Below, one piece after another: positions 11,438 through 23,036 of a DNA stretch of 64,000 nucleotides. The stretch is from Juglans regia (lineage: Eukaryota > Streptophyta > Magnoliopsida > Fagales > Juglandaceae): contig NC_049901.1 in NCBI RefSeq assembly GCF_001411555.2, positions 27,980,372 to 28,044,371 of the forward strand. Direction: 5' to 3'. Position 1 is the first letter of the stretch; every line of letters begins with the position of its first letter. The notes under the pieces were generated by a model. That model saw only the letters and a program-made list of their open reading frames with translations. It did no database searches and had not been told where the DNA came from. Made by a program: the position numbers and the translations under genes.

Positions 11438-13365
11438 TTATGGCGGATCATGCTTGAGTCTGTAGCTTGCACATCCACCTTGAAACTGTATTGATACCAT
11501 GCATCTAAATGGTCATCTGATTAAACTGATCTGATCTTATCTTGCACTTGAACTTAAGATATCTTATATGTCTTATGTGATGTGAGGTGCATGACATAAT
11601 ACGTACATAATTATAATTTCTGAATCTGAACATAATGTGGAATGACATCATCATATGCTATGCTGGATGACATGTTTGCATAATTATAACATGCGAAATA
11701 CATAAACATTGGCTTTAAAGAATTGGTTTTAATAATAATTTATCTAAGCTAACAGGTGATGAATGTAATTTGTGATCAAATTACATACTTAGCAACGCTA
11801 CTTCCTGAATTTCACTTCATAGCTCATCACCTATACGAAGTACTAAACGTCACTTAATCTGTCTAGGAAAACATGCTTAATTGAATTCATTCTGTAGAAA
11901 ATAATGAATAAATGTTTGTTTAATATAAAATCAATGAATGATTATATCTTAAATTATTTAAATACTAATAACATATTTTAATTTAATAGGAAATTGTATT
12001 GTATTTAAATATATTAAATAACAGTGAAAACTCATTCCATAATAATAGACTTACTCTATTTAAAGTATTCAAAATAAATTTCAACTCTTTATTAGTTACT
12101 AATGAACTTCCACTACAAAAATTAATAATTAATAACATAGATAATTTTCTCATATTTTCTGTAATTTATAAGTTTTTGAATTAACATAATTATTCAAATA
12201 ACACTTGTCCACTTAAATATTAACCCAGTGCAATTTAAAATATCAACTCAACCCAACTTAAAAATATTAGAATAGTTTCTTTGAAGTACATAGACCAACC
12301 TATTTAAAATCAAGTCGAAATACTACAGGCAAAGGATAAAATTTTAAGCCCAATGCTAGTAGCCATGTCTTAGAAGATATGCAGGTAATTAAAACTAAAG
12401 ATCTACCCTTATGATACACTAGTTATAGAATATACACGACTCCTCTTTTTCACTTGAGAGCAACACGCATATGAGAGAAAAGTGATGTGTACAACAGAGG
12501 CATACTGAGCAAAAATAAAGGCACCATTTGAATGAAGGCATGGCACGATGGAGTTAGGCTAGATCAATTGTGGGTGGCATGGCTAAAGGACACTAAGAGA
12601 GAGAGAGAGAAACCATTGGGTGCTGTCAACCTAAGAATTAAGGAGCAGAGGGATGGGGTTTGAAACGGGGAGCGCGTGCGGTGGATTTGGGCTGACGGAG
12701 AGTGCTTGGACAGTAGTTTCCATGGTTGTCTAGGTGGTTTCTAGTGAGATACTTGGTGGGTGTATCAATTTACGGGTATGGGTTCTCCTATAGTGGTTCT
12801 CGGCATGCAAGTTGGCACTAGGTGGAAGAGACGTGGCTGGTGGCTAGTGGGTGAAGATCAAGGACGGTGGAGCACTGAGGGAGGCCTCTCAAAACTTCTT
12901 GCACAGTGGCTTTTAGTGGCTAAGCCGACGGTGGCAGTAGCTTCAAGCAGGATGAAGCACAGAGGTAAATGAATGAATGTTGGTTCTGAGTAAGATGGAG
13001 GCTAGATCGGATTGTGGGAGTAATTGTGTTGTTGCTTGAGACCTTTTCTGTGATTGAAATTACAGATGGGAGAAGGGATAAATAGATGGAAATCATCTTG
13101 TACGTGTCCCATTCAAAGTGCTTCAAGGAGTTTGCAGGAGAAGGACTCGGTGATCACACCAAAAATAGAGGGATAACGAAGGGGTGACATGAAGTGAAGA
13201 GTGGTTTATTTGCAATGAATTTTGGTGTAGTTAAAACTGACTTAGGCACATTTTTCACATTTAGAGTGGATTTGGTAATTCACTACAGACTCAATCCGAA
13301 GTGTTTACATTCGATAAAATTAATACAGATTTTGCGTTAAATATTTATAATAATATTCAATAAAT

Positions 13366-13378
13366 AAAACCTTAATAA
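13366..13378. repeat. Target-site duplication of the L1, left copy
   Basis: AAAACCTTAATAA immediately left of the L1. The same bases follow its poly(A) tail at 19280-19292. Confidence 0.8.
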
Positions 13379-13468
13379 TTAAATGAAAACTTAATGACGT
13401 TTTTACCCTTTTCTCTCTAAAGAATAGGGTTTCTTGCTGCCGCTGTGTCTGGCCTTACGTAAGGCTGC

Positions 13469-14953
13469 ATGGCAGCCGTTGATGGTAGCTCCGGTCGGCC
13501 TTCTCTTGCCGATTTGGTGGCTGCAGTCCCTCAACCTATACCTGAGATGGTTCTTGCTCCCAGACCTCCGAAGATGGTGGAAGGAGAGGTTTATTTTCAA
13601 TTCACTAAAAAGGAGATCGCACGTTCGGCAGAGCCTTTCCGCTATTCGGTAGTGCTGAAGTTTCTGAAGAACAGACCTTCGTTGGATGCAGTGAGGGCCT
13701 TTATTCACAGTCGCTGGGGTCTTACGGCCATTCCTGTTGTATCATCCATGAGAAGGCCTCGTAATGTATTTGTCTGAATGGCTAATGAAGTTGATTTCAC
13801 CAAGGCTTTATCCCGGGAAGTTTGTGAGATAAATGGAGTATTTTACCGTGCTTTCAGATGGTCACCAGAATTTAATGAGGATGCAGAGCCTTCTAGGGTC
13901 CCGGTATGGGTTACCTTGCCGGGTCTTCCTCCAAATTTCTATCAAGAAGCGTTCTTGAACATATTGATGGCACCTATTGGCAATTTCATCCGCCGTGACA
14001 ACCCGACTCGGTGTGCAACAAGAACGGATGGTGCTCGCCTCTGTGTTGAAGTGGATGCTGCGAAACCACCGCTGTCTCATTTCTGGATTGGAGCGCCTGG
14101 GCTTCCTTCAAGTCGTAGGCAGGAAGTTATCTATGAAACACTCCCGGCATATTGCTCTTCTTGTAATATGCAGGGGCATAATGAAAGGACTTGTAATCCG
14201 GGGAAAGTTGGTAAGATTGGGGGAAGAAAAGTGTTTAAAAAAGTTCATCCAGAGACAAAGATTCTGGTAGATGATCAGGGGGTGGAGCAATCTGTTGATA
14301 ATGTGGATGTTCCTTCGCTGGTTGTTGTGGATAATATTGTTCATGCAGAAAATAGTAGGAGGCTGGAGCTGGAAACAGAGGATGCTGGGGTGAGTAAGGA
14401 GTCGGAGAGAGTTGATATAGATCAGGTGCAGTTGGTGCCTGAGACGGAAGTGACCTTGCAGTTGGGAGATCAAATGGTGCAATTGATTCCTGAGAAGGAG
14501 GAACAATCGATACACAGGATTGATTCTATTACTCCTGTGAATAACAGTGTGGTGCAAGTATTGTATCTTGAGGAAACAGAGGCGAATACTGAAGAAGTAT
14601 TAGATGATGTTGATCTGAATGGTGCTGGGAAGATTATGGGGATGGGTTATGTGGTGAATTCTATGGATGCAAATCATGAGTTGCATGCGGAAAGGATTGA
14701 TAATGTTGGTCTGGAGCAGAATAAGTCAGCGGTGGAAGAGAAATCTGATGCGGAAGATGCAGAAAAAATTCTGTTGGATGAAAATTGTGTTTCGGAACCT
14801 GAATTAGAAATGCAACCAGAGGTATTCTCACAAGTGAAAGATTATTTTACTGAATCTGAGGTGAATGAAGGTAAAAAGAGGTACAACAAAAAGAAATTTA
14901 TAAAAATGCGTAGCTCTTCTCGGGTGCTAGCCCGAAATTCTAACATTGATTAA
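13469..14953 (+). pseudogene. L1 ORF1 (RNA-binding, DUF4283-like, zinc knuckle), one stop
   Basis: ORF1 of plant L1 elements makes an RNA-binding, gag-like protein that coats the element RNA. From the ATG at 13469 the frame runs 494 codons with a single TGA at 13775-13777, after 'RRPRNVFV'. The same frame resumes at once with MANEVDF. The N-terminal half looks like DUF4283 (VVLKFLKNRPSLDAVRAFIH, then VPVWVTLPGLPPNFY). A CCHC knuckle follows, CSSCNMQGHNERTC, with CX2CX4HX4C spacing. The C-terminal third is acidic and low-complexity and ends in basic RYNKKKFIKM. The stop could come from a CGA Arg codon by C-to-T change; that is inference. The stop codon TAA overlaps the ORF2 ATG by one base. 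Confidence 0.85.
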
Positions 14954-17900
14954 TGATTGATTCCATCTTTGTATGGAATATTAGAGGGGTTGGTACCTCT
15001 AGAATCAGATTAAAGAAGTTAGTGGGAAGATATAAACCGAAAATTGTTGCTCTTTTAGAACCTTTTCAAAATTTAGAGGGTGCCCATAAGTTGGCTACAA
15101 GTCTAAATTTTGATAAGATTATTTCTAATGAGATGGAAGGGGGGAAAATATGGATTTTGTGGAGTAGTTTGTATAAAGTGCAAGTTGTCAGGATGGGAAT
15201 GCAATTTATTTCAGTTATGATAGAGAATGGTATGGAGAAATTTTTTCTTCATGTGATTTATGCCAAATGTTCCTGGATGGAGAGACACTATCTGTGGGAA
15301 GAACTCAATATTAATCAGTTGGGTTTAGATCCTTGTGTTGTTGTAGGGGATTTTAATATTATCCGGAATGATTCGGAAAGGAGAAGAGGAAGGCCTAGAC
15401 CGATTGTGGCTATGGATGATTTTAATGATTGGATTCTTCAAGGGGGTCTTATGGAAATGGCTAAAAAAGGGAGTAGTTTCTCTTGGTGTAATGGGCAATC
15501 GGGTTTGGCTCGTTCATGGGCTCGGCTTGATCGTGCTCTAATGGATAGTTCTTTTAATATGTTGTTCCCTAATTCTATTTGCTCTTATTTTTCTAGATCG
15601 ACATCAGATCATGCTCCCATGGTTATTGAGTTCAAGAAAGATCCTTTTTCTTATGGGCCGACTCCATTTCGGTTTCAACAAATGTGGGTGGATCATCCGG
15701 ATTTTCTGGATTGTGTTCGAGCTGCTTGGAATTTACAAATGGAAGGTTCTTCGATCTTGCGTTTAAGTAAGAAATTAAAACTTACTAAGGTGATGCTTCG
15801 GGAATGGAATAAAAGAGTATTTGGTCACACACAAGGGTGTATTGAGGCCCTTGAAAATCAGGTGGAGGAGATTGAGATTCAGCTTCAATCTAATTGGGAG
15901 ATGAACTTGGAGAGTGCTCTTAATGAAGCGGTTTCAAATCTAGCTGGCTGGAGAAAGCGGGAAGAGATGAGATTGGCTCAAATGGCTAAGCTTAAATGGC
16001 AGTTGGAGGGGGATAGTAATTCTAAATTTTTTCATGCTTGTCTTGCCAATAAGAGAAGGAAGAGGGTGCTTGAAATGAGTTCTAATGGGGTCAATTATGA
16101 GAGTCCGGAGGCGATACACCTAGGGGCGGTGGAGTTTTTTCATAATTCGCTTCGTGGAGAACCTCCTTTAGAGCAATCTAATCTGGAAGGTCTTATTGAT
16201 CCGGTTATTATTGAGGAGGAGAATGAGTTTTTGCTTAGACCACCCACGTTAGAGGAAGTGTTTGAGGCGTTATCTTCCATTCCTAATCAAAGCTCTCCAG
16301 GTCCTGATGGGTTTGGATCGGGCTTCTATAAAAATTGTTGGGAGGTGGTGAAGGTTGATGTTTGGATGGCTGTTGTGGAATTTTTTATGACCAAGAATCT
16401 TCCCAAATTTTTCACAGCTTCATTTTTGGTTCTTATACCAAAGATGGAGTCTCCTACAGGTTTTGATAAGTTCCGTCCTATCAGTCTTTGTTCTGTTTTT
16501 TATAAAATTTGCTCCAAGATTATTGTTTCTCGATTAACTGGTTTTTTACCTCGCCTAATTTCTTCTGAGCAAGGTGCCTTTATTCCTGGAAGAAGTATAT
16601 TTGAGAACATTAGTCTCACTCAGGAGATGGTGCAGTCGATCAATAATAGAATTCATGGGGGTAATATTTTGTTAAAAGTGGATATGGCGAAAGCTTATGA
16701 TCGGGTGGATTGGGGTTTTTTTATATCGGTTTTGCAAAGGTTTGGATTCTCCTCTCAGTTTTGCACATTGATTTATTCTTGTATTTCTAGCCCTTGGTAT
16801 TCTGTCATGATGAACGGCACTTTTAAGGGTTTTTTTCCGGGTGGTCGTGGTCTTCGCCAAGGTGATCCTTTATCTCCTTATTTGTTTATTATTCAACAAG
16901 AGGTCCTTTCCCGTTTGATTCATAGGAGTGTGCAAGGAAATCAGTTTGGCCTTTTCTCTCAGGCCCGGGGTACGCCTATTATTTCTCATTTAATGTATGC
17001 TGATGATATTATGGTTTTTTCTAATGGAAGCCAAAGAGCTGTGCGGGTTCTTCAACAAATTTTGAAGCAATATGAGAGGTGGTCGGGTCAAAATATTAAT
17101 GTTCAAAAATCTGCTTTGTATTGTTCTACTAAAATTCCACATCGGCGTAAGCAATGGATTTTACGACAAACGGGTTTTATGGAAGGGTCTTTTCCTTTCA
17201 AATACCTAGGTGTGCCAATCATTCAAGGGCGGTTGACTCAGGCTCATTTAGAAGATATGGTGAATAAAGTGAGGCAAAAGATTAGTGGATGGAAGATGAG
17301 GCTTCTTTCTTCGGGTGGAAAATTGGTTCTTTTAAGACATGTTATTTCTAGTATGCATATTCATCTTCTTGCTGTTTTACAGGTGCCTCAAGTTACTATT
17401 GCCAAAATTCATAGATTGATGAGCTCTTTTTTTTGGGGAGAAACTGATGGGCGGGAAAAAAAAAATGGTTGGGTTGGAATAAGATTTGTAAGCCTGTGAA
17501 AGAAGGAGGTCTTGGGTTACGAAGCCTTGGTGACATTCAGAAAGCCTTGCATATGCGTTTTGCTTGGAGCCTTTTTCAAGGTAATTCTTTATGGGCTAAT
17601 TTTTTTAAAGCTAAATATGTTGGAAACCGTCCGTGGTCGCTTATTGGTAATAATAAAGGTTCTCGTTTTTGGAGAATGATTGCTAATTGTATTCCGTTAT
17701 TGTTAAACAATTCTAAATGGAAGATTAAAGAGGGTGATCTTTTTTTCTGGTATGACAATTGGAGGGAAAATGGTCCTTTAATTAATGAGATGGATATTAT
17801 GGGTCTTCCTTTCTTGAAAGTAAAAGATTGTAGACTTTCGGAATTTTGGGATGTGGAGTTATTGGAGGAGATGGTAGGGCAGGATAAGGTGGATGAGATT

Positions 17901-19070
17901 GTCATTGATTTAGCTGGCTTGAAGAATGGAAAGGATGTTCTAATTTGGACTCCAACGGATTCAGGTACTTTCTCTACTAAATCTGCATGGAATTGTATTC
18001 GTGTGAGAGGTGATGTTATGGATTGGCATGCATGGATATGGCATAAAACTCTACCTTTAAAAATGTCTATCCATTTTTGGAGGTCATGGTTTATGGCCTT
18101 GAGTGTGGATGATAGATTACGTCGCATTGGTATCCCGCTTGTATCTAAATGTGATTGTTGCAATCGTGGTCATATAGAAGATATTAATCATGTGCTTTTT
18201 GAGGGTGAATTTCCTCATAGAGTGTGGTCTTTTTTTGGTTCTCTTATTGGAATACCTCTTGGTAGGACTTGGAAACAAAATGCTGAGGTTTGGTTTAGAC
18301 GTGCTAGCTCTTCCTCACAGGTGGGTGTTATTGTTGGCATTATTCCCATAATTATTACTTGGCGTCTTTGGAGGAGGAGATGTCTTGCTAGAATGGAAGG
18401 AATCTTGGAATCTCATAATACTGTTGTTCATTCTATTTGTGGGTGGTTAGGGTCTCTTTCTCAGGTGGCTAAGCAAAAGAACAAGTTATCTCGTCGTGAT
18501 GGCTTGTTATTGGAAGCCTTACGGATTATTCCGGTGATTCCGAAAGCTCCATGTTGTAGGGTGGTGAGGTGGGAGAAACCGCCTTTGGGGTGGTTTAAAC
18601 TGAATACTGATGGTAGTAGTATTGGTAATCCTGGTTTTTGTGGCATTGGTGGGGTTATTCGGGATGATTTTGGTGGGATGGTTCAGGCTTATGCTTCTCA
18701 TATTGGTTTTGGTTCGAATAATAAAGCGGAGCTTGTAGCTCTCTTGCATGGATTGAGAAAATGCAAATCTTTGAATATTTCAAATGTGATTGTTGAAATG
18801 GATTCTATGGTAATTATTTCTTGGTGGCTAAGAGGAAGATGTGGAGTGTGGTACCTTGAGGATTTCTGGGAGGAAATTGTTGAGTTAACTTGCTCGGTTC
18901 AATGTCAGTTTCAGCATGTCTTTCGTGAAGGTAATAGGGTGGCGGATTGGCTAGCTAAGGAAGGGGCTTCGGGTTCTGATTGGGATTTTTTTAATTTTTA
19001 TAATTTGCCTCGGGTTCTTCAAGGATTGTGTCGTTTGGATTCTTTGGGTTTTCCTTCGTTAAGATGTTAG
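14953..19070 (+). pseudogene. L1 ORF2: endonuclease, reverse transcriptase, zinc finger, RNase H (frameshifted)
   Basis: ORF2 nicks target DNA and copies the element RNA. Domains: endonuclease/exonuclease/phosphatase fold (about 1-225) with VVGDFNIIRND and SDHAP near residue 218; reverse transcriptase with FRPISLCS, KVDMAKAYDRVDW, GLRQGDPLSPYLF and YADD (16996-17007, about residue 682); then an RVT-type zinc finger (CDCC...H, about 18150-18230); then RNase H with NTDGSS, KAEL, EMDS and RVADWLA, i.e. all four acidic residues. The first frame ends at 17499. The homologous reading continues one frame over from about 17463 (KWLGWNKICKPV), so an indel in the A10 run at 17456-17465 broke it. In the zinc finger the usual Cys after HVLF is Gly. 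The RNase H domain is typical of one lineage of plant L1s. Confidence 0.92.
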
Positions 19071-19266
19071 TTTCGGGTTTTGTTTTCGTGTTTGTTTTTG
19101 TTTGGGTTTCTGTTGGGTTGTGTTTTTTGTTAATTGGTTTGATTAGGTTTTGGGCCATGTTAATGGTATTTTCTTGTTTCCACGGTATTCCTCCGCCATA
19201 AGTGAGGGTATTTTTAATAAATTTTGAGAGGGGTCACTATTGGACATGTGACTGCCTACTCTTCAT

Positions 19267-19292
19267 AAAAAAAAAAAAAAAAACCTTAATAA
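19267..19292 (+). repeat. L1 poly(A) tail and right target duplication
   Basis: A run of A follows 'ctcttcat', then CCTTAATAA, matching the left flank 13366-13378. The boundary between tail and duplication is ambiguous by the shared A residues. Confidence 0.8.
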
Positions 19293-19370
19293 CAATAATA
19301 GTAATAATAATAATAACAACTAAATGATTTATTTTTATATGTTCCAAATATATGTTTAGTATATTACAAA

Positions 19371-19383
19371 ATCTCCCCCCTAA
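19371..19383 (-). other. Polypurine tract of the large Gypsy
   Basis: The minus strand reads TTTAGGGGGGAGA directly before the 3' LTR start TGTAATAT. This is the expected plus-strand primer site for a minus-oriented Gypsy element, and it marks the boundary between internal region and LTR. Confidence 0.75.
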
Positions 19384-19772
19384 AGGAAAATCTCGTCCTT
19401 GAGATGGAACATACCTCGATTAAAATAAGTAGGGGTATTTCTCTCTCATGTCTTCCACATGTTCCCAAGTGGCTTTTCTCTCGCTGTGGTGACTCCAAAG
19501 TACTTTGACCATTTGAATAGTTTTGTTTCGTAGCACTTGAGCCTTCTATGCTAATATTCTCACTAGAACTTCTCCATAGCCGAGGTCATCTCAAATTTGA
19601 AGAGGCTCGTACTCCAATACATGTGTGGGATCCAGGGCATACTTTCGTAACATAGAGACATGAAACACATTGTGCACTGCCGACATGTGAGGTGGAAATG
19701 CTAGTCTGTAAGCTGCAACACCTATTCTTTCCAAGATCTCAAAAGGACCTATGTACCTTGAGCTTAACTTTA
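19384..19772 (-). pseudogene. Integrase C-terminus and chromodomain of the large Gypsy
   Basis: Read on the minus strand this gives SSRYIGPFEILERIGVAAYR, then HMSAVHNVFHVSMLRKY, then after two stops a chromodomain-like end (VKVLWSHHSEREATWE... ending MREKYPYLF). This is the C-terminus of a chromovirus integrase, probably Tekay/Del-like. The frame continues into 24274 once the inserted element 19773-24273 and one copy of the 5-bp duplication are set aside. In-frame stops show it is dead. Confidence 0.8.
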
Positions 19773-20109
19773 TGATGAGGACATCTTTTTATTACTGTTA
19801 TTTTGGTTATTTTTACTTATGTTTTCTTTATTTTAATGGGCTTGGGCTTGGGCTTTAGCCCATAACCTTTTTAAGGTTTACTTGGGTTTTGTTATTTTCC
19901 TATTTAAATACTTGTAATGAAATATTGAATGTTAGCTGTTGAAGAATTAAGAATTGTGCGCTTGTGCAGCCGCCTCCTTCCAATTTCCATTTCTCTTGCT
20001 TTCGTCTTCTTCTCTTCTCCTTATGGTTCTTCTCTTCTCTTTCTGGTTCTTTCTTCTCTATTTGCTATTATTCTACTTCTATTTCTATTCTCATTTCTAT
20101 CTTACATCA
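19773..20109 (+). repeat. 5' LTR of the internally deleted Gypsy
   Basis: Begins TGATGAGGACATC, ends CTTACATCA, 337 bp, and matches the 3' LTR 23934-24273 with roughly a dozen differences by eye. A TATA-like CTATTTAAATAC lies at 19900-19911 and the CT-rich leader follows it. It is preceded by CTTTA (19768-19772), half of the target duplication. Confidence 0.88.
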
Positions 20110-20113
20110 TATT

Positions 20114-20129
20114 TGGCATCAAGAGCCGG
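20114..20129 (+). other. Primer binding site of the deleted Gypsy
   Basis: TGGCATCAAGAGCCGG lies 4 bp after the 5' LTR and resembles the Met-tRNA-type primer site. The leader from 20130 to 21128 contains only low-complexity and short random frames. Confidence 0.65.
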
Positions 20130-21128
20130 TTCTATTGTTTTCTCAAACAATTAATTTCGGTCCCTATCGTTTCATCTTCTTCCTCCGAAACCATTCACCT
20201 TCTTCTCAAATCATCCATACCAGATCATGCCGACATCTCGAACTCCCTTCAATCCAAAAATGAATAAAAAATCGTTTCATCTTCCCCTCTGGTTTTCTCT
20301 TTCGGCGTTCTTTTCCCTTGCGTTGAACACCAAATCTCAAGTCCACGCCGATAAGCCTTTGTGGCAAAACAGACCTCGCTGAAACCATCAAACCTGAGAC
20401 AGACGGTGCAGGAAACAAGAAATCTCAGCTCCGATTCTTCTCCCTCTGGCAGACGTCTCTCTATCTCTCAATTTCTCCTCTTGCGCGACGTTCTTTTCTC
20501 CCAGTGCAGAAATACCCAGAGACTGCAGGTGCGAAAAAAAAGGTCGAGAACAGGAACTGTAATGTCGGGTGCACCATGTGCTTCTTCTCAACGAACTGAG
20601 GGAGTTTACTACTTCCTATTTCTATTTGGTTTTATACAATCCGTTTATTTTTAAAATTGTATCAATTGTTTCTCTGTGCTGTGCTACCTGTAGTTAATTT
20701 TCCAGACCCACTTGATTGGATCCTTTGTTGATTTAGTTTCCGTGGTTAATTTTATTCCCATACTTGCTGCAGCCCAATTTAGTCAACTCTTAGATTTTGT
20801 ATTCCCATTCTCTCATCTTCATAAGACCATACCTTTGTTCTTCGTCTTTTCATTATTTATTCAAAAAAAAAAAAAATACTATGTGATTGGATTTTCTTGA
20901 TTGGTATTTGGTCTTTGCTTTGTCATTTTAAATATCAGCATTAGTTGCTTGCCATATTTGGATTTACGTAATCCCAAAAAAAATAAAAATAAAAATAATA
21001 TTGCTCAGGTTGATATTTTCATTGCTTGCATTTGTTGTTCATTGATCTCCATTGCACTTCATTTAGTGGGTATTGCATTGCATGCAGTTGCGTAGTGGTC
21101 GTCTTGTCACCCCTAGTTCTAGTACATT

Positions 21129-23036
21129 TTGGATCCTTCCCAATTTGATGCCCTCACCCGACAATTAGCTCAATTAGCCACTAACCAGCAGCATTTACAA
21201 ACTCAATTAGTGGCTGTCCAAATTGAGGTGACTGCTACTCGTGAGGAGAACAGGGACCTAGTTGCTAGGTTGAACAATTTGGAGGAACCCCCTCATTCAT
21301 CTAACAATTCTGAAGTGTCCCATAATAGAGACCATCGTCATCGACGAGGTGGTCGACAACACTTTAGACATGATCGTGGGGAAAGGGATTATGATCGTGA
21401 GCGAGGACGAGACTATTACCGTCAGGGTACTCAGTCTCCTACTCGTCATGAAGAGCGCTTATTTAGAAACATCAAGTTAGATGCCCCTACTTTTGATGGT
21501 TGTTTAGATCCTCGAGTTTTTACTCAATGGATTAAGGATATGGATCGTTTCTTTACTTGGTATGGGGTTCCTGAGGATCGGAGAGTTGAATTCGCCAGCT
21601 TGAAATTAACTGGCACTGCCCAACTCTTTTGGGAAAGTGTAGAGGATCTTCTTGAGAGGTGTTATGCGCTTCCTGTTGGGAGTTGGGAAGAAATGAAATG
21701 CCGCCTTCAAGAGAAGTACTTACCCCAATCTTATAGGGGTAATTTATTGGACCAATGGAATGCCCTCACACAGGGCAATCGGCCAGTGACTGGGTACGTT
21801 ACTCAATTCGATGAGTTACGAATGAGATGTCATGTAGTTGAGGATGAGGCCATGACCTTGAGTAGGTTTAGAAAAGGCCTAAAAGATGATCTTAAGCACG
21901 AGCTTGTCCTTCGGGGTGTCATTACTCTTGACCACGCTTATTCTTTAGTCCGAGATTATGAGTCGATTACTAGGACTCCGCATGGAAAGTGTGGTGACAA
22001 CCGCCCGTCCATTACCCCAGCATCCACTTTTTCCCCTAAGTCTCTTCTAGGGCCTCCCCCATCTAATGTTCCTCCTGTACTGGAAAATAAGGGTAAAGGT
22101 CCTGAAATTCCTAGGACTTCCTCTCGCTTGCAGTGCTTCAACTGTAAGGGTTTTGGCCATATTGCCTCCAATTGTCCTAGTCGAGCTTTGGTCATTGAAG
22201 AACATGAGGGTGTTGGTGATAAGCCATTAGAAGATCAAGTCTATGAGCCTAAGCTTGAAGAGTTTGGTGATTTGGGTGATGATGAAGATACCTTCTTAGG
22301 TTGCATTCGGACCCTCCCTATGGGTCTAGGTTCTATGCCCTTTGTTCCCGACACACTCCGGTTAAGTGTTGTTCGTTGTACCCTTACCCAGCCCAAAGAT
22401 ACTGATGATTGGTGTCGTCATGCCATTTTTCATACTTATATCAAAATCAATGATAAGGGTTGTAAAATCATTGTGGATAGTGGTAGTTGCATTAATGCGG
22501 ATTCTGTGGCTACTATGTCACATCTTGGGTTGAAGCCAGTTCTTCAGCCTCAGCTTTATAGTGTCTCTTGGGTCGATACTTCTTCCATAGCTATAAAAGA
22601 GTGTTGTTTGGTGCCCATCCAGTTCCTAGAGTATAAGGATCATATATGGTGTGATGTCATTCCTATGGATGTCGGTCATATCATTCTTGGTCGACCTTGG
22701 TTGTTCGACTTGGATGTAACCATCCATGGTCGATCCAATTCATGTTCCTTTGTGTTTAATGGGAAGAAGATTCACCTTAATCTGTTACCTCCAAAACCTA
22801 TTGGTTCACAGCAAGCAAAGAAAATTATGGAACGAAAAGGGGTAAATATCATTAGCCCTACGGAGTGTGAGCATACACATGTGGGTAACTCTGTTGTGTT
22901 TGTTGTGGTTGTTATGGAGGTCCCGTTGGAGTCTCCAATAGTGGCGCTTGCTCAGATGGGTGGTCAAACTGAAGTTGTTAACCGCAGTCCTGGCAATTTT
23001 AGAAGATGTTTGGTCCAGGACAATCTTCGGGATTGA
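21129..23036 (+). pseudogene. Gag-protease of the deleted Gypsy, fused to an integrase remnant
   Basis: A 635-codon frame. Order: Gln-rich N-terminus; an Arg/Asp-rich linker; the retrotransposon gag domain (FTQWIKDMDRFFTWYGVPED to about residue 280); CCHC knuckle CFNCKGFGHIASNC; aspartic protease with IVDSGS and later HIILGRPWLFDLDV; a short linker; then, in frame, GGQTEVVNRSPGN, which corresponds to the integrase segment carrying the third catalytic acid. The reverse transcriptase should lie between linker and integrase, so a deletion joined them near 22955. The frame opens at TTG; no ATG is in place, so the start is unclear. It ends at TGA 23034, where family members usually have Trp (LRDW). 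Confidence 0.85.

Larger units (their letters stand above)
13379..19283 (+). mobile_element. Near-complete L1-type LINE
   Basis: A 5.9-kb non-LTR retrotransposon with a short 5' leader, ORF1 (13469-14953), ORF2 (14953-19070), a T/G-rich 3' UTR and a poly(A) tail of at least 17 A (19267-19283). It is flanked by a 13-bp target duplication. ORF2 overlaps ORF1 at TAATG, which suggests coupled translation. Only two reading-frame breaks are visible, an in-frame TGA at 13775 and a frame change in an A10 run at 17456-17465, so the copy looks recent. It is inserted in the 3' LTR of the large Gypsy, in the opposite orientation. Truncated relatives lie at 4801 and 39480. Confidence 0.93.
8217..19368 (-). 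repeat. 3' LTR of the large minus-strand Gypsy, interrupted twice
   Basis: The right end (minus-strand start TGTAATATAC) is at 19368, directly beside a polypurine tract at 19371-19383. Going left, the LTR is interrupted by an L1 (13379-19283) and then by a solo LTR (8650-11437). LTR material flanks both: 11443-13378 includes a GA-rich stretch and a minus-strand TATA-like CTATTTATCC near 13075-13085. The left end was not located, so 8217 is a lower guess. Reading frames at 12760-13126 are within this LTR and look non-coding. Confidence 0.55.

Noticed and set aside
19929..20263. Phe/Leu/Ser-rich frames with membrane-like look
   Set aside because: CT-rich LTR leader; the same frames recur in the other LTR at 24090-24577.
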